Assembly (NCBI RefSeq): GCF_029919115.1
Contig: NZ_CP123990.1
Span: forward strand, 5,544,501 to 5,608,500
DNA length: 64,000 nucleotides
Origin: Variovorax paradoxus
Lineage (GTDB): Bacteria; Pseudomonadota; Gammaproteobacteria; Burkholderiales; Burkholderiaceae_C
Direction of reading: 5' to 3'
This document shows positions 8,243 to 16,913 of this stretch, in pieces; within the stretch, counting starts at the first letter, position 1; each line of letters starts with the position of its first letter. The position numbers were made by a program, and so were the translations under genes. The notes beneath the pieces were generated by a model. It was not told the origin of the DNA. It was given only the letters and a program-made list of their open reading frames with translations, and did no database searches.

Positions 8243-9154
8243 ATGGCCAGCCCCATCAATCCCGCGCGTGTCGATTTCGTGACGCTGCGCCTGTTCTGCG
8301 CCGTGGCCCAGTCGGGCAGCATCACCAAGGGCGCGGAGGCCTGCCACCTCGCGCTATCGGCAGCCAGCCGGCGGCTTTCGGATTTCGAGGCCGCCACGGG
8401 GTCGAAGCTGCTGGAACGCAGTTCGCAAGGCATAGCCCTCACGCCCGCCGGCCATGTGGCCATGCAGCATGCAATGCGGCTCTTCCAGGGCTTCGAGCAG
8501 TTCAGCAACGAGCTGGGCGACTATTCGAGCGGCGTGCGCGGCCACGTGCGACTGTGGGCCAATATGTCGGCGCTCACCGAGTTCCTGCCGGCCACGCTGG
8601 CAGAGTTTCTAGGCCAGCATCCGGACATCCGCGTCGAAGTGGAAGAACAACTGAGCGGCGATATCGTCCGCGCCCTGGTCGACGGCTTGGCCGACGTGGG
8701 CGTGTTCGCCGAGAACACGCCGGCCTACGGGCTCGATGTGGCGCAGTTCCAGACCGATGAATTGGTGGTGCTGTGCGCCCGGCAGCATCCGCTTGCACGC
8801 ACGCGCAGAACCGACTTCAAGACCTGCCTCGCCCACGAGTTCGTGGGGCTCAACCGCAGCAGCTCGCTGCTCGAGCTGACCTCCCGCGCGGCCGAGCAGG
8901 CCGGCATTCCGATGCGGTTGCGCGTGCAGGTGCGCAGCTTCGATGCGATGTGCCACATGATTGCTGCCAACCTTGGAATCGGCGTGGTTCCGCTCGCGGC
9001 CTGCAAGGCGCAGGTGAGCGCGCTCGATCTCAAGGTGGTGCGGCTGAAGGACGCCTGGGCCGTTCGGCGGCTGCTGATGGCGACGAAGACGGGCGAGACC
9101 TTGTCGCCCGCGGCGCAGTTGCTGGTCAAGCAACTGCTTGCATCGTCCACCTGA
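8243..9154 (+). CDS. LysR-type transcriptional regulator
   Basis: A 303-residue protein of standard LysR length. The N-terminal winged helix-turn-helix is at about 12-70 ('FCAVAQSGSITKGAEACHLALSAASRRLSDFEAATGSKLLERSSQGIALTPAG'), followed by the LysR substrate-binding domain (about 95-300). It is divergent from the yjfI-pspA operon, 113 bases apart. It could regulate that operon or itself, although LysR proteins are not the usual Psp regulator. The ligand cannot be told from sequence. Confidence 0.9.
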   Translation: MASPINPARVDFVTLRLFCAVAQSGSITKGAEACHLALSAASRRLSDFEAATGSKLLERSSQGIALTPAGHVAMQHAMRLFQGFEQFSNELGDYSSGVRGHVRLWANMSALTEFLPATLAEFLGQHPDIRVEVEEQLSGDIVRALVDGLADVGVFAENTPAYGLDVAQFQTDELVVLCARQHPLARTRRTDFKTCLAHEFVGLNRSSSLLELTSRAAEQAGIPMRLRVQVRSFDAMCHMIAANLGIGVVPLAACKAQVSALDLKVVRLKDAWAVRRLLMATKTGETLSPAAQLLVKQLLASST

Positions 9155-9182
9155 AACCAGGCCGGACCAGCGGGCTGAAAGC

Positions 9183-10133
9183 TCAGGCCTGCGGCAAGCG
9201 GAACCCTGCCTTGAGGGTTTCGCGCAGGTGGCTCACGAATAGATTGACCGCACGCGGTATGTGCAGCGAGTACGGCCGAATGGCGTAGATATGGTCCGCG
9301 AATGCACCCGTGGGCTGCCAGTCGGGCAGCACCTCGACCAGCTTGCCTGTTTGCAAGGCCGACTGCGCACTGAAGTCGGGCAGCAAGGCAATGCCCAGGC
9401 CGGCCTGCGCGGCGTCGCGAAGCGCTTCGCTGTTGTTGGCCGCGAGCGGGCCGGCAATGGGCACGGTCATGCGCTCGGCCTGGCGTGCCCGGGCGTTGCG
9501 CCGCTCGAATGACCACACATTCGTTTCTTGCCCGCGGGGATAGTGCAGGCAATCGTGCTCCGCCAGCATGGCCGGCGCCAGCGGTGTTCCCTTGCGGCGC
9601 AGGTAGGCCCGGCTGGCCACCAGCACGGATCGGGTCTCGCAGAGCCGCCAGGCCACATGCGTATCGGGCGGCGAAGCGGCGTGCCGCACCGCCAGGTCGA
9701 AGCCTTCCGTCGCAAGCGAGCTGAGACGATCGGAAAGCTCCATCTCGATGCGGATCGATGGATGCGCGAGCAGGAAGTCGGCCAACCTTGGCAACAGCTG
9801 CTGCCGCCCCAAGGCTACGGGTGCCGTCACGCGCACCAGGCCGCGCGGTTCGCCTGCATGGTCCTGGGCCTTCAAAAAACTATGGGCGATCTGCTCGAAG
9901 GGCTCCCGGGTCTGGTCGACGAGCTGCTGGCCGGCCTCGGTGAGCCGCATGCTGCGCGTGGTGCGGCGCACCAGGGGCACGCCCGCTGCGCGCTCCAGTT
10001 CGGCAATGCGCTGGCTCATGGCGGCCTTGCTCACGCCCAGCCGGGCCGCTGCGGCGGTGTAGCTGCCCTGCTGGCCCAGCACTATCAGCCAGTGCAGGTG
10101 CGTCCAGAGCGATTCGGCTTTTTGCGTATCCAT
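9183..10133 (-). CDS. LysR-type transcriptional regulator, divergent from mmsA
   Basis: I start at the ATG giving MDTQKAES (316 aa). In-frame ATG at 10151 and TTG at 10169 are alternatives, and none has a clear ribosome site. The helix-turn-helix sequence 'GQQGSYTAAAARLGVSKAAMSQRIAELERAAGVPLVRRT' is typical LysR and is followed by the effector domain. It is transcribed away from mmsA with about 105 bases between starts, the classic LysR-target layout. It is therefore the probable regulator of mmsA; the inducer is unknown. Confidence 0.87.
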   Translation of the reverse strand: MDTQKAESLWTHLHWLIVLGQQGSYTAAAARLGVSKAAMSQRIAELERAAGVPLVRRTTRSMRLTEAGQQLVDQTREPFEQIAHSFLKAQDHAGEPRGLVRVTAPVALGRQQLLPRLADFLLAHPSIRIEMELSDRLSSLATEGFDLAVRHAASPPDTHVAWRLCETRSVLVASRAYLRRKGTPLAPAMLAEHDCLHYPRGQETNVWSFERRNARARQAERMTVPIAGPLAANNSEALRDAAQAGLGIALLPDFSAQSALQTGKLVEVLPDWQPTGAFADHIYAIRPYSLHIPRAVNLFVSHLRETLKAGFRLPQA

Positions 10134-10238
10134 GGCTGCATTGTTCACCATGGCGAACAAACAGTTCAACTTTAGCGCCTAGGCAGGCGCCCTTCCCTTT
10201 TCTAGACTGGCGCAAATCACTTGACCCTGGGACTCTCC
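10134..10238. promoter_or_regulatory. Divergent LysR/mmsA control region with a GCGCCT-AGGC-AGGCGC palindrome
   Basis: The region between the divergent LysR and mmsA starts contains a perfect 6-base-arm inverted repeat at 10175-10190 (GCGCCT, spacer AGGC, AGGCGC). It is preceded by an AT-richer stretch. This is where a LysR operator and the mmsA promoter must lie. I could not assign convincing -35 and -10 boxes. Confidence 0.4.
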
Positions 10239-11747
10239 ATGACCACACAGATCGCGCATTTCATCGCCGGCCAGCACACCGCCGGCGGTTCCAACCGCAC
10301 GCAGGACGTCACCAATCCGGCCTCCGGCAAGGTCACCGGCAAGGTGGTTCTTGCCGCCGCGGCCGATGTCGACGCCGCCGTGGCAGCCGCCCAGGCCGCC
10401 TTTCCCAAGTGGGCCGACACGCCGCCGATTCGCCGTGCCCGCGTGATGTTCAAGTTTCTGGAGCTGCTCAACCTGCACAAGGACGAGCTGGCCCACATGA
10501 TCACCGCCGAGCATGGCAAGGTGTTCACCGACGCGCAGGGCGAGGTCTCGCGCGGTATCGACATCGTCGAGTTCGCATGCGGCATTCCGCAGCTGCTCAA
10601 GGGCGACTTCACCGACCAGGTGAGCACCGGCATCGACAACTGGACGCTGCGCCAGCCGCTGGGCGTGGTGGCCGGCATCACGCCTTTCAACTTTCCGGTG
10701 ATGGTGCCGATGTGGATGTTCCCGGTGGCCATTGCCGCGGGCAACACCTTCGTGCTGAAGCCCAGCCCCACCGACCCGACCCCGTCGCTGCGCATGGCCG
10801 AGCTGCTGAAGGAAGCGGGCCTGCCCGACGGCGTGTTCAACGTGGTGCAGGGCGACAAGGCCGCGGTCGATGCGCTGCTCGAGCACCCGGACGTCAAGGC
10901 CGTGAGCTTCGTCGGCTCCACGCCCATTGCCAACTACATCTACGAAACCGGCGCGCGCAACGGCAAGCGCGTGCAGGCGCTGGGCGGCGCGAAGAACCAC
11001 ATGGTGGTAATGCCCGACGCCGACATCGACCAGACGGTGGATGCGCTGATCGGCGCCGGCTACGGCTCGGCCGGCGAGCGCTGCATGGCGATCAGCGTGG
11101 CGGTGCTGGTGGGCGACGTGGCCGAAAAGATCATTCCCAAGCTCGTCGAGCGCACGAAGACGCTCAAGGTGCTCGACGGCGAGAATCTCGCGGCCGAGAT
11201 GGGCCCGATCGTCACCCGGGCGGCGCACGAGCGCATCACGGGCTACATCGCCCAGGGCGAAAAAGAAGGTGCGAAGCTGCTGGTCGATGGCCGCCAGTTC
11301 GACGGCAGCAAGGCTGGCGAAGGCTGCGGCGACGGCTTCTGGATGGGCGGCACGCTGTTCGACCACGTCACGCCCGAGATGCGCATCTACAAGGAAGAGA
11401 TCTTCGGCCCGGTGCTCTCGTGCGTGCGCGTGGCCAACTTCAAGGATGCGGTCGACCTGGTCAACGACCACGAGTTTGGCAACGGCGTGAGCTGCTTCAC
11501 GCGCGACGGCAATGTGGCGCGCGAGTTCAGCCGCCGCATCCAGGTGGGCATGGTCGGCATCAACGTGCCGATTCCCGTGCCCATGGCCTGGCACGGCTTC
11601 GGCGGCTGGAAGCGCTCGCTCTTCGGCGACACGCATGCCTATGGCGAAGAAGGCGTTCGGTTCTATACCAAGCAGAAGTCCGTCATGCAGCGCTGGCCCG
11701 AGAGCATCGGCAAGGGCGCCGAGTTCGTGATGCCCACTGCCAAGTGA
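10239..11747 (+). CDS. mmsA: Methylmalonate-semialdehyde dehydrogenase (CoA-acylating)
   Basis: A 502-residue ALDH-superfamily enzyme of the MmsA/IolA type. It oxidises methylmalonate semialdehyde (and malonate semialdehyde) with NAD+ and CoA to propionyl-CoA (acetyl-CoA), in valine, thymine or inositol breakdown. The family-typical motif '[12 protein letters not shown]' carries the catalytic Cys282, and '[13 protein letters not shown]' is characteristic of MmsA. The start [11 protein letters not shown] is chosen over an upstream in-frame TTG because it matches the family N-terminus. No mmsB or other valine gene is adjacent; a divergent LysR gene probably controls it. Confidence 0.93.
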   Translation: MTTQIAHFIAGQHTAGGSNRTQDVTNPASGKVTGKVVLAAAADVDAAVAAAQAAFPKWADTPPIRRARVMFKFLELLNLHKDELAHMITAEHGKVFTDAQGEVSRGIDIVEFACGIPQLLKGDFTDQVSTGIDNWTLRQPLGVVAGITPFNFPVMVPMWMFPVAIAAGNTFVLKPSPTDPTPSLRMAELLKEAGLPDGVFNVVQGDKAAVDALLEHPDVKAVSFVGSTPIANYIYETGARNGKRVQALGGAKNHMVVMPDADIDQTVDALIGAGYGSAGERCMAISVAVLVGDVAEKIIPKLVERTKTLKVLDGENLAAEMGPIVTRAAHERITGYIAQGEKEGAKLLVDGRQFDGSKAGEGCGDGFWMGGTLFDHVTPEMRIYKEEIFGPVLSCVRVANFKDAVDLVNDHEFGNGVSCFTRDGNVAREFSRRIQVGMVGINVPIPVPMAWHGFGGWKRSLFGDTHAYGEEGVRFYTKQKSVMQRWPESIGKGAEFVMPTAK

Positions 11748-11871
11748 TCGAAGCCTTGAAGTCACCGAATTGATTCGAAGTAATAAGTAATAGCCGCCCG
11801 CACAGCGGCGCATGGTCAGGGCTAACCAAAGGCTGACTTGCCCCGCTGTGCCGTAGCAGCCAGACTTGGGC

Positions 11872-12735
11872 ATGACCTCTGGTCCGGCGCCCATGACAAC
11901 AGACAAAACCGCGCGGAGCCTGTCGGCCGTGCCGTCCACCTTGCGCATTTCGCTTGCGGCGCGCGCCTCGGGCGATGCGATGTTTCCGCAGCTCGGCGTG
12001 CGGGACGCCTACGCCGCATCGGTGCTGGAGCAGATACGCGACGACTGGCACGCGCTGCCGGAAGACAGGGCCACCATCTACGGCATCCTGAACCGCACGC
12101 GCCGCTTTCGCAGCCTTGCGCAAGAGTTTCTCAAGCAGCATCCGGGCGGCCGCGTGGTGAACATGGGCTGCGGCCTGAGCCACTACTTCCAGTGGCTCGA
12201 CGACGGCGAGTGCCGCCTGACCGACGCCGACCTGCCCGAGGTGGTCGAGCTGCGCCGGGCGCTGATTCCCGAGACCAATCCACGGCATGACGTGTGCCCG
12301 CTCGACCTGACATCGGACCGATGGTGGGATCGGCTGGCACTGCCGCGCACCCGCAATGAGCGGCCCGTTTTTCTCTTCACCGAAGGCGTGCTGATGTACC
12401 TCGAGCCGCAGCAGGTGCAGGCCGTGTTCGCGACCTTCGGCGAGCGCGCGCCCGCGGGCTCGGTGCTGGCTTTCGACGCCATGTGCTGGCTTGGCGTTGG
12501 GCGCGCTGCACAGCATCCCTCGGTGCGCGCCACCGGAGCGGAGTTCCGGTGGGGGTTGCGCCGCACCTCCGAGTTGGCTGAAGCCCATCCGCGCTTGCGG
12601 CTCGATTCCGTCTATCGCGTGCTGGAAGGCTTCGGCCTTGCGTACACCCTGTTTGCGCCGCTGGTCCTGATGGTGCTGGGTGTGCCGCTCTATGCCGTGT
12701 ATGCGCTCACCGCGGCCGACAGTGCCGATACATAA
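11872..12735 (+). CDS. SAM-dependent methyltransferase, LCM/PPM1-like family
   Basis: About 287 residues. The SAM-binding glycine motif 'VVNMGCGLSHYFQWLDD', the acidic 'DADLPEVVELRR' and 'FTEGVLMYLEP' are typical of the leucine carboxyl methyltransferase (LCM) group of class I O-methyltransferases. In bacteria this group includes polyketide and small-molecule O-methyltransferases. The substrate is unknown. Possible starts are ATG 11872 or ATG 11893; neither has a good ribosome site. It is isolated between mmsA and opgD with no obvious partner. A hydrophobic stretch near the C-terminus ('PLVLMVLGVPLYAVYAL') is unusual for a soluble enzyme and might anchor it to membrane. Confidence 0.82.
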   Translation: MTSGPAPMTTDKTARSLSAVPSTLRISLAARASGDAMFPQLGVRDAYAASVLEQIRDDWHALPEDRATIYGILNRTRRFRSLAQEFLKQHPGGRVVNMGCGLSHYFQWLDDGECRLTDADLPEVVELRRALIPETNPRHDVCPLDLTSDRWWDRLALPRTRNERPVFLFTEGVLMYLEPQQVQAVFATFGERAPAGSVLAFDAMCWLGVGRAAQHPSVRATGAEFRWGLRRTSELAEAHPRLRLDSVYRVLEGFGLAYTLFAPLVLMVLGVPLYAVYALTAADSADT

Positions 12736-12970
12736 ACGCACAATTTTCTGCAATCCCCGCCCTTGTCTGGCCTCGTTTGCGCGGCTTGGCTGACGCACGG
12801 GGGAGCGCAGCCAAGGCATGCTCGCCATTCCTCCTGTCGCGGAGAAAATCCTGGCGCGTGCTGCATTAGGATGGTTTCTTCCGCAGCTCCGCCGTCGCAT
12901 CCGGCGGCCGCGTCTCTCTCTTTCGTGAACCGCTTCCGTACCTCCAAGACTCGCAACCCTCAAGAAACAC
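12736..12970. other. Intergenic region before opgD
   Basis: A 235-base stretch with no convincing gene. It presumably holds the opgD promoter and leader. I see a GC-rich possible stem around 12787-12810 but no clear promoter boxes. Confidence 0.4.
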
Positions 12971-14569
12971 ATGCTTGATCGCCGATCCTTCCTTGCCGCA
13001 GGTGGTGCCGCCGCCGCACTCGCCGCCCTTGGACTGCCCGAAGAGGCAATGGCCGCCAACGGCCTCAAACTGAGCCAGCCCGCACCCTTTTCGTTCGATC
13101 GCCTTGTCGCGCAGGCCAAGCGCCTGGCCTCGCAACCTTATGCAGCGGCCACGCCGCTCGCACCCGATGTGCTCGAAAAGATCGACTACGACGCGCACGG
13201 CAAGATCAAGTTCGACCCCGCCAACGCCCTCTTCCGCGACGGGCCCGGAGCCTTCCCGGTCACCTTCTTCCATCTGGGCCGCTTCTTCCAGACGCCGGTG
13301 CGCATGCACGTGCTCGAAAACGCTGGCGGCGACGTGTTTGCGCGCGAGGTGCTCTACAGCCCCAGCTACTTTTCGATGCCGCCGGATAGCCCGGCCCGCG
13401 CGCTGCCGGCGGGCGCGGGCTTTGCAGGCTTTCGCCTGCAGGAAAGCCGACTGGGCGACCAGGGCAAGCTCGATTGGCAGAAGAACGACTGGGTCGCGTT
13501 TCTGGGCGCCTCCTACTTCCGCGCCATAGGCGAGCTGTACCAGTACGGCCTGTCGGCACGCGGCCTTGCGCTCGACGTGGCCGTGCCCGACAAGCCGGAA
13601 GAGTTTCCGACCTTCACGCGCTACTACTTCGAGACACCTGCCGCCAACAACACCACCTCGATGACGGTCTACGCGCTGCTCGAAGGGCCGAGCGTCACGG
13701 GGGTGTTCAAGTTCGTCATGCAACGCGGCAAGGCCGTGATCATGGACATCGATTCGCGCCTGTTCCTGCGCCGCGACGTCTCGCGCCTCGGGTTGGTGCC
13801 GCTCACTTCGATGTATTGGTACTCCGAGACCATCAAGCCCACCGCCATCGACTGGCGCCCCGAGGTGCACGACTCCGACGGCCTCGCCATCTGGAACGGC
13901 GCGGGCGAGCGCATCTGGCGCCCTCTCAACAACCCGACGCAAACCCGGGCTTCGGCGTTTGCCGACACCCGGCCGCGCGGCTTCGGCCTGCTGCAGCGCG
14001 ACCGCGTGTTCGACAATTACCAGGACGGCGTGAACTACGAAAAGCGCCCGAGCCTTTGGATCGAACCGCAGGGCGACTGGGGCGAAGGCTCGGTGCAGTT
14101 GATCGAGATTCCCACCGACGACGAGATCCACGACAACATCGTCGCCTTCTGGGTGCCCAAGGCCGACGCCAAGGCGGGCGCAAGCTACAGCCTGCAGTAC
14201 CGGCTGCACTGGACCGACCAGGAGCCCTTTCCCTCCCCGCTCGCGCGCTGCGTGGCCACCCGCATCGGCCGCGGCGGACAGCCGGGCCAGCCGCGGCCGC
14301 CGGGCGTGCGCAAGTTCATGGTCGAGTTTGTCGGCGAGCCGCTCACGACCGTGCCCTTCGGTGTCAAGCCCGAACTGGTGCTCACCGCGCCGCGCGGCAA
14401 GTTCTCTTACATGTTTGCCGAGGCCGTACCCAACGGCGTGCCTGGCCACTGGCGCGCGCAGTTCGACTTCACGCCCGAAGGCAACGAACCCGTCGACATG
14501 CGGCTCTACCTGAAGACCGGAGACAAGACGCTCACGGAAACCTGGCTGTATCAATTCCAGCCGAGCTGA
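12971..14569 (+). CDS. opgD: Glucan biosynthesis protein D (periplasmic)
   Basis: A 532-residue MdoG/OpgG-family protein that shapes the backbone of osmoregulated periplasmic glucans after export. The N-terminus 'LDRRSFLAAGGAAAALAALG' is a twin-arginine signal followed by an AMA-A cleavage site, which is the hallmark of OpgD (Tat-exported) as against OpgG (Sec). The domain runs from 'FSFDRLVAQAKRLA' to the C-terminal Ig-like fold. Length agrees with E. coli OpgD (551 aa). It stands alone; opgH is not in the window. The convergent LysR gene ends 6 bases beyond its stop. Confidence 0.92.
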   Translation: MLDRRSFLAAGGAAAALAALGLPEEAMAANGLKLSQPAPFSFDRLVAQAKRLASQPYAAATPLAPDVLEKIDYDAHGKIKFDPANALFRDGPGAFPVTFFHLGRFFQTPVRMHVLENAGGDVFAREVLYSPSYFSMPPDSPARALPAGAGFAGFRLQESRLGDQGKLDWQKNDWVAFLGASYFRAIGELYQYGLSARGLALDVAVPDKPEEFPTFTRYYFETPAANNTTSMTVYALLEGPSVTGVFKFVMQRGKAVIMDIDSRLFLRRDVSRLGLVPLTSMYWYSETIKPTAIDWRPEVHDSDGLAIWNGAGERIWRPLNNPTQTRASAFADTRPRGFGLLQRDRVFDNYQDGVNYEKRPSLWIEPQGDWGEGSVQLIEIPTDDEIHDNIVAFWVPKADAKAGASYSLQYRLHWTDQEPFPSPLARCVATRIGRGGQPGQPRPPGVRKFMVEFVGEPLTTVPFGVKPELVLTAPRGKFSYMFAEAVPNGVPGHWRAQFDFTPEGNEPVDMRLYLKTGDKTLTETWLYQFQPS

Positions 14570-14575
14570 TCGCCA

Positions 14576-15493
14576 TCAACGCGCTGTGCGTGTGTTGTAG
14601 GGGGCGAAGAGCTCCACGGCCCAATCGACGAACACGCGCAGCTTGGCGCTCAGGTGCCGGTTGGCGGGGTACACCACGTGCAGCGGGTATGGCGGCGGTG
14701 CCCAGTCCTGCAGCACCTCTACCAACGCGCCGCTTGCAAGGTACGGCGCGGCCATTGGATAAAAGACCTGCGACACGCCCATGCCGGTAAGAACGGCAGT
14801 GATCTGCGCGGTGCTTTCGTTCACGCCCACCACGGTGCGGCCGTGAATCTCGATGCGCTCTTCGCCGCGCGCATAACGCAGCGGAATCGCGCGGTTGCTC
14901 AGCGATGAGAAGTAGCCCACCACCCGATGCGCGCCGCCGCCGAGGTCCGCCGGCGTCTTGGGCATGCCATGGCGCTCCAGGTAGGCCGGCGTGGCGCAGG
15001 TCACGAAGGGCAAGGTCGCGATGCGGCGCGCCACCAGCGACTGGTCGCTCAGTTCGCCGGCGCGGATCACGCAGTCCACCGCATCGCCGATCAGGTTCAC
15101 CGGCCTGTCGCCCACGCCGATCTCGAGTTCGATCTCCGGGTACCGCGCATGAAATGCCGGCAGTTGCGGAATCAGGATCATGTTGGCAAACGAGGAGCCG
15201 ACGTCCACCCTCAGCCGCCCGCGTGGATTCGCCTGCGCGTTGCTGAGATCCGATTCGATCTCTTCCAGTTCGGCCAGCACGCGCGCCGTTCGCTCGTAGT
15301 ACGCGGCACCCTCAGGCGTGACCGTCACGCGCCGGGTCGTGCGCTGCAGCAGCTTCACCCGCAGGTGCGTCTCGAGCTGCTGCACCAGCTTGGTCACCGA
15401 GGGCTTGGGCATCTGCAGCGAATCGGCTGCGCGGGTGAAGGTGCCTGCCTCGACCACACGGGCGAAGACACGCATGGCGGCGATCTGATCCAT
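14576..15493 (-). CDS. LysR-type transcriptional regulator
   Basis: A 305-residue LysR regulator of the DsdC/CrgA-like branch common next to SDR genes. The winged helix-turn-helix is at the N-terminus ('MDQIAAMRVFARVVEAGTFTRAADSLQMPKPSVTKLVQQLE') and the effector-binding domain follows. It is divergent from the SDR gene at 15622 with 128 bases between the starts, where a small dyad ATTC-GT-GAAT lies near 15510. It probably regulates that SDR, as in many proteobacterial LysR-SDR pairs. Confidence 0.9.
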   Translation of the reverse strand: MDQIAAMRVFARVVEAGTFTRAADSLQMPKPSVTKLVQQLETHLRVKLLQRTTRRVTVTPEGAAYYERTARVLAELEEIESDLSNAQANPRGRLRVDVGSSFANMILIPQLPAFHARYPEIELEIGVGDRPVNLIGDAVDCVIRAGELSDQSLVARRIATLPFVTCATPAYLERHGMPKTPADLGGGAHRVVGYFSSLSNRAIPLRYARGEERIEIHGRTVVGVNESTAQITAVLTGMGVSQVFYPMAAPYLASGALVEVLQDWAPPPYPLHVVYPANRHLSAKLRVFVDWAVELFAPYNTRTAR

Positions 15494-15621
15494 TGCCGGA
15501 TTATTAGTGATTCGTGAATAAACAAATCCGCAGCAGCGTCTTGGTCCGCGAGGGGATGGCGCCCAAACTTCCTTGCCTGTTCAACGCTGCCTCGCAGCAA
15601 GCAATCCAAAGGAAGAATCCC

Positions 15622-16377
15622 ATGTCCCAACCCAAGCTCAACGACAAGGTCGCCCTCGTCACCGGCGGCACCAGCGGCATCGGCCTGGCCACCGCCCAAC
15701 GCTTCGTGGCCGAAGGCGCCTATGTGTTCATCACGGGCCGTCGCCAGGCCGAACTCGATGCGGCCGTAGAAACCATCGGCCGCAACGTGACCGGCGTGCT
15801 TGGCGACGTGTCGAATCTTGCCGATCTCGACAAGCTCTACGCGACCATCAAGGAACAGAAAGGCCGCCTCGACGTGCTGTTTGCCAATGCGGGCGGCGGC
15901 AGCCTGCTGCCGCTGGGGCAGATCACCGAAGAGCATTTCGACAAGATCTTCGGCACCAATGTGCGCGGCCTGCTCTTCACCGTGCAGAAGGCGCTGCCGC
16001 TGATGCCCAAGGGCGCGTCGATCGTGCTGAACGCCTCGATCACCAGCATCAAGGGCACGCCCGCCTTCAGCGTCTACAGCGCGACGAAGGCAGCGGTGCG
16101 CAGCTTTGCGCGCAGCTGGGCGGTGGACCTGAAGGACGCCGGCATCCGCGTCAACGCCGTGAGTCCCGGCGTCGTGCCGACCCCGGCCTACGACCTGCTG
16201 GGCCTCACGCCGGAGCAGGTGAAGGGCTTCATCGACTCACAGGCGCAGAACATTCCGCTGGGCCGGGTGGGCGCGCCCGACGAGATCGCCAAGGCCGTGG
16301 TGTTCCTGGCCTCCGACGACAGCAGCTTCGTGCACGGCGCCGAGCTGTTCGTCGACGGCGGCATGGCGCAGATCTAG
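15622..16377 (+). CDS. Short-chain dehydrogenase/reductase (SDR)
   Basis: A 251-residue classical SDR. It has the cofactor motif TGGTSGIG near the N-terminus, the NAG motif (LFANAGGG), an active-site Ser (NASITS) and Tyr-x3-Lys (YSATK), and the C-terminal '[10 protein letters not shown]'. It probably uses NADP(H), with Arg residues after strand beta-2 (ITGRRQ). The start MSQPKLNDK has GGAAG upstream at good spacing; the frame is open further upstream but without support. The LysR-SDR divergent layout suggests an inducible quinone or aldehyde reductase. Substrate unknown. Confidence 0.88.
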   Translation: MSQPKLNDKVALVTGGTSGIGLATAQRFVAEGAYVFITGRRQAELDAAVETIGRNVTGVLGDVSNLADLDKLYATIKEQKGRLDVLFANAGGGSLLPLGQITEEHFDKIFGTNVRGLLFTVQKALPLMPKGASIVLNASITSIKGTPAFSVYSATKAAVRSFARSWAVDLKDAGIRVNAVSPGVVPTPAYDLLGLTPEQVKGFIDSQAQNIPLGRVGAPDEIAKAVVFLASDDSSFVHGAELFVDGGMAQI

Positions 16378-16381
16378 GCGA

Positions 16382-16807
16382 TCAGCGTTTCTTGACGGAA
16401 ACGAGCTCGACCTCGAAGTTGAGCGTGGCGTTTGGCGGAATCACGCCGCCTGCACCGCGCGAGCCATAGGCAATGGCCGGCGGGCAGGTCAGCTTGGCCT
16501 TGCCGCCCGGCTTCATCTTCTGCACGCCCTCGGTCCAGCACGGGATCACGCCGTTGAGCGGAAACTCGGTGGGTTCGCCGCGGCTGTAGGAGCTGTCGAA
16601 CTCCTTGCCGCTATCGGGGAAGGTGCCGCGGTAGTGCACCTTGACCACGTCGGTTGCGGCCGGCGAGGCGCCGGTGCCTTCCTTCAGCGATTGATAGACC
16701 AGGCCGCTCGGCGTGGTGACGGGGGCCGACTGGGCCCAGGCGGTGGACACGGCGCACACGGAAAGAAAAGCAGCACAGGCGAGCGACGAAGAGGAAAAGG
16801 ACTTCAC
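16382..16807 (-). CDS. Secreted FKBP-type peptidyl-prolyl isomerase
   Basis: A 141-residue protein with a Sec signal peptide (about 1-25, ending AWAQ-S) and one FKBP domain (about 33-141). The domain keeps the conserved core ('VKVHYRGTFPDSGKEFDSS', 'VIPCWTEGVQKMKPGGKAKLTCP', 'GSRGAGGVIPPNATLNFEVELV'). It would catalyse proline isomerisation in the periplasm during protein folding. It converges on the SDR gene with 4 bases between stops, and is transcribed divergently from the ethanolamine permease. Confidence 0.92.
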   Translation of the reverse strand: MKSFSSSSLACAAFLSVCAVSTAWAQSAPVTTPSGLVYQSLKEGTGASPAATDVVKVHYRGTFPDSGKEFDSSYSRGEPTEFPLNGVIPCWTEGVQKMKPGGKAKLTCPPAIAYGSRGAGGVIPPNATLNFEVELVSVKKR

Positions 16808-16913
16808 GGAATACCTCGGACGGATGGAAAAGCATGATTATGGCGAGCGGTGGAACAGCCCTTGCTTTGCTGCAGGTGCACTGTCAACATCCGAAAAAAG
16901 AGAGGAAAGCTCC

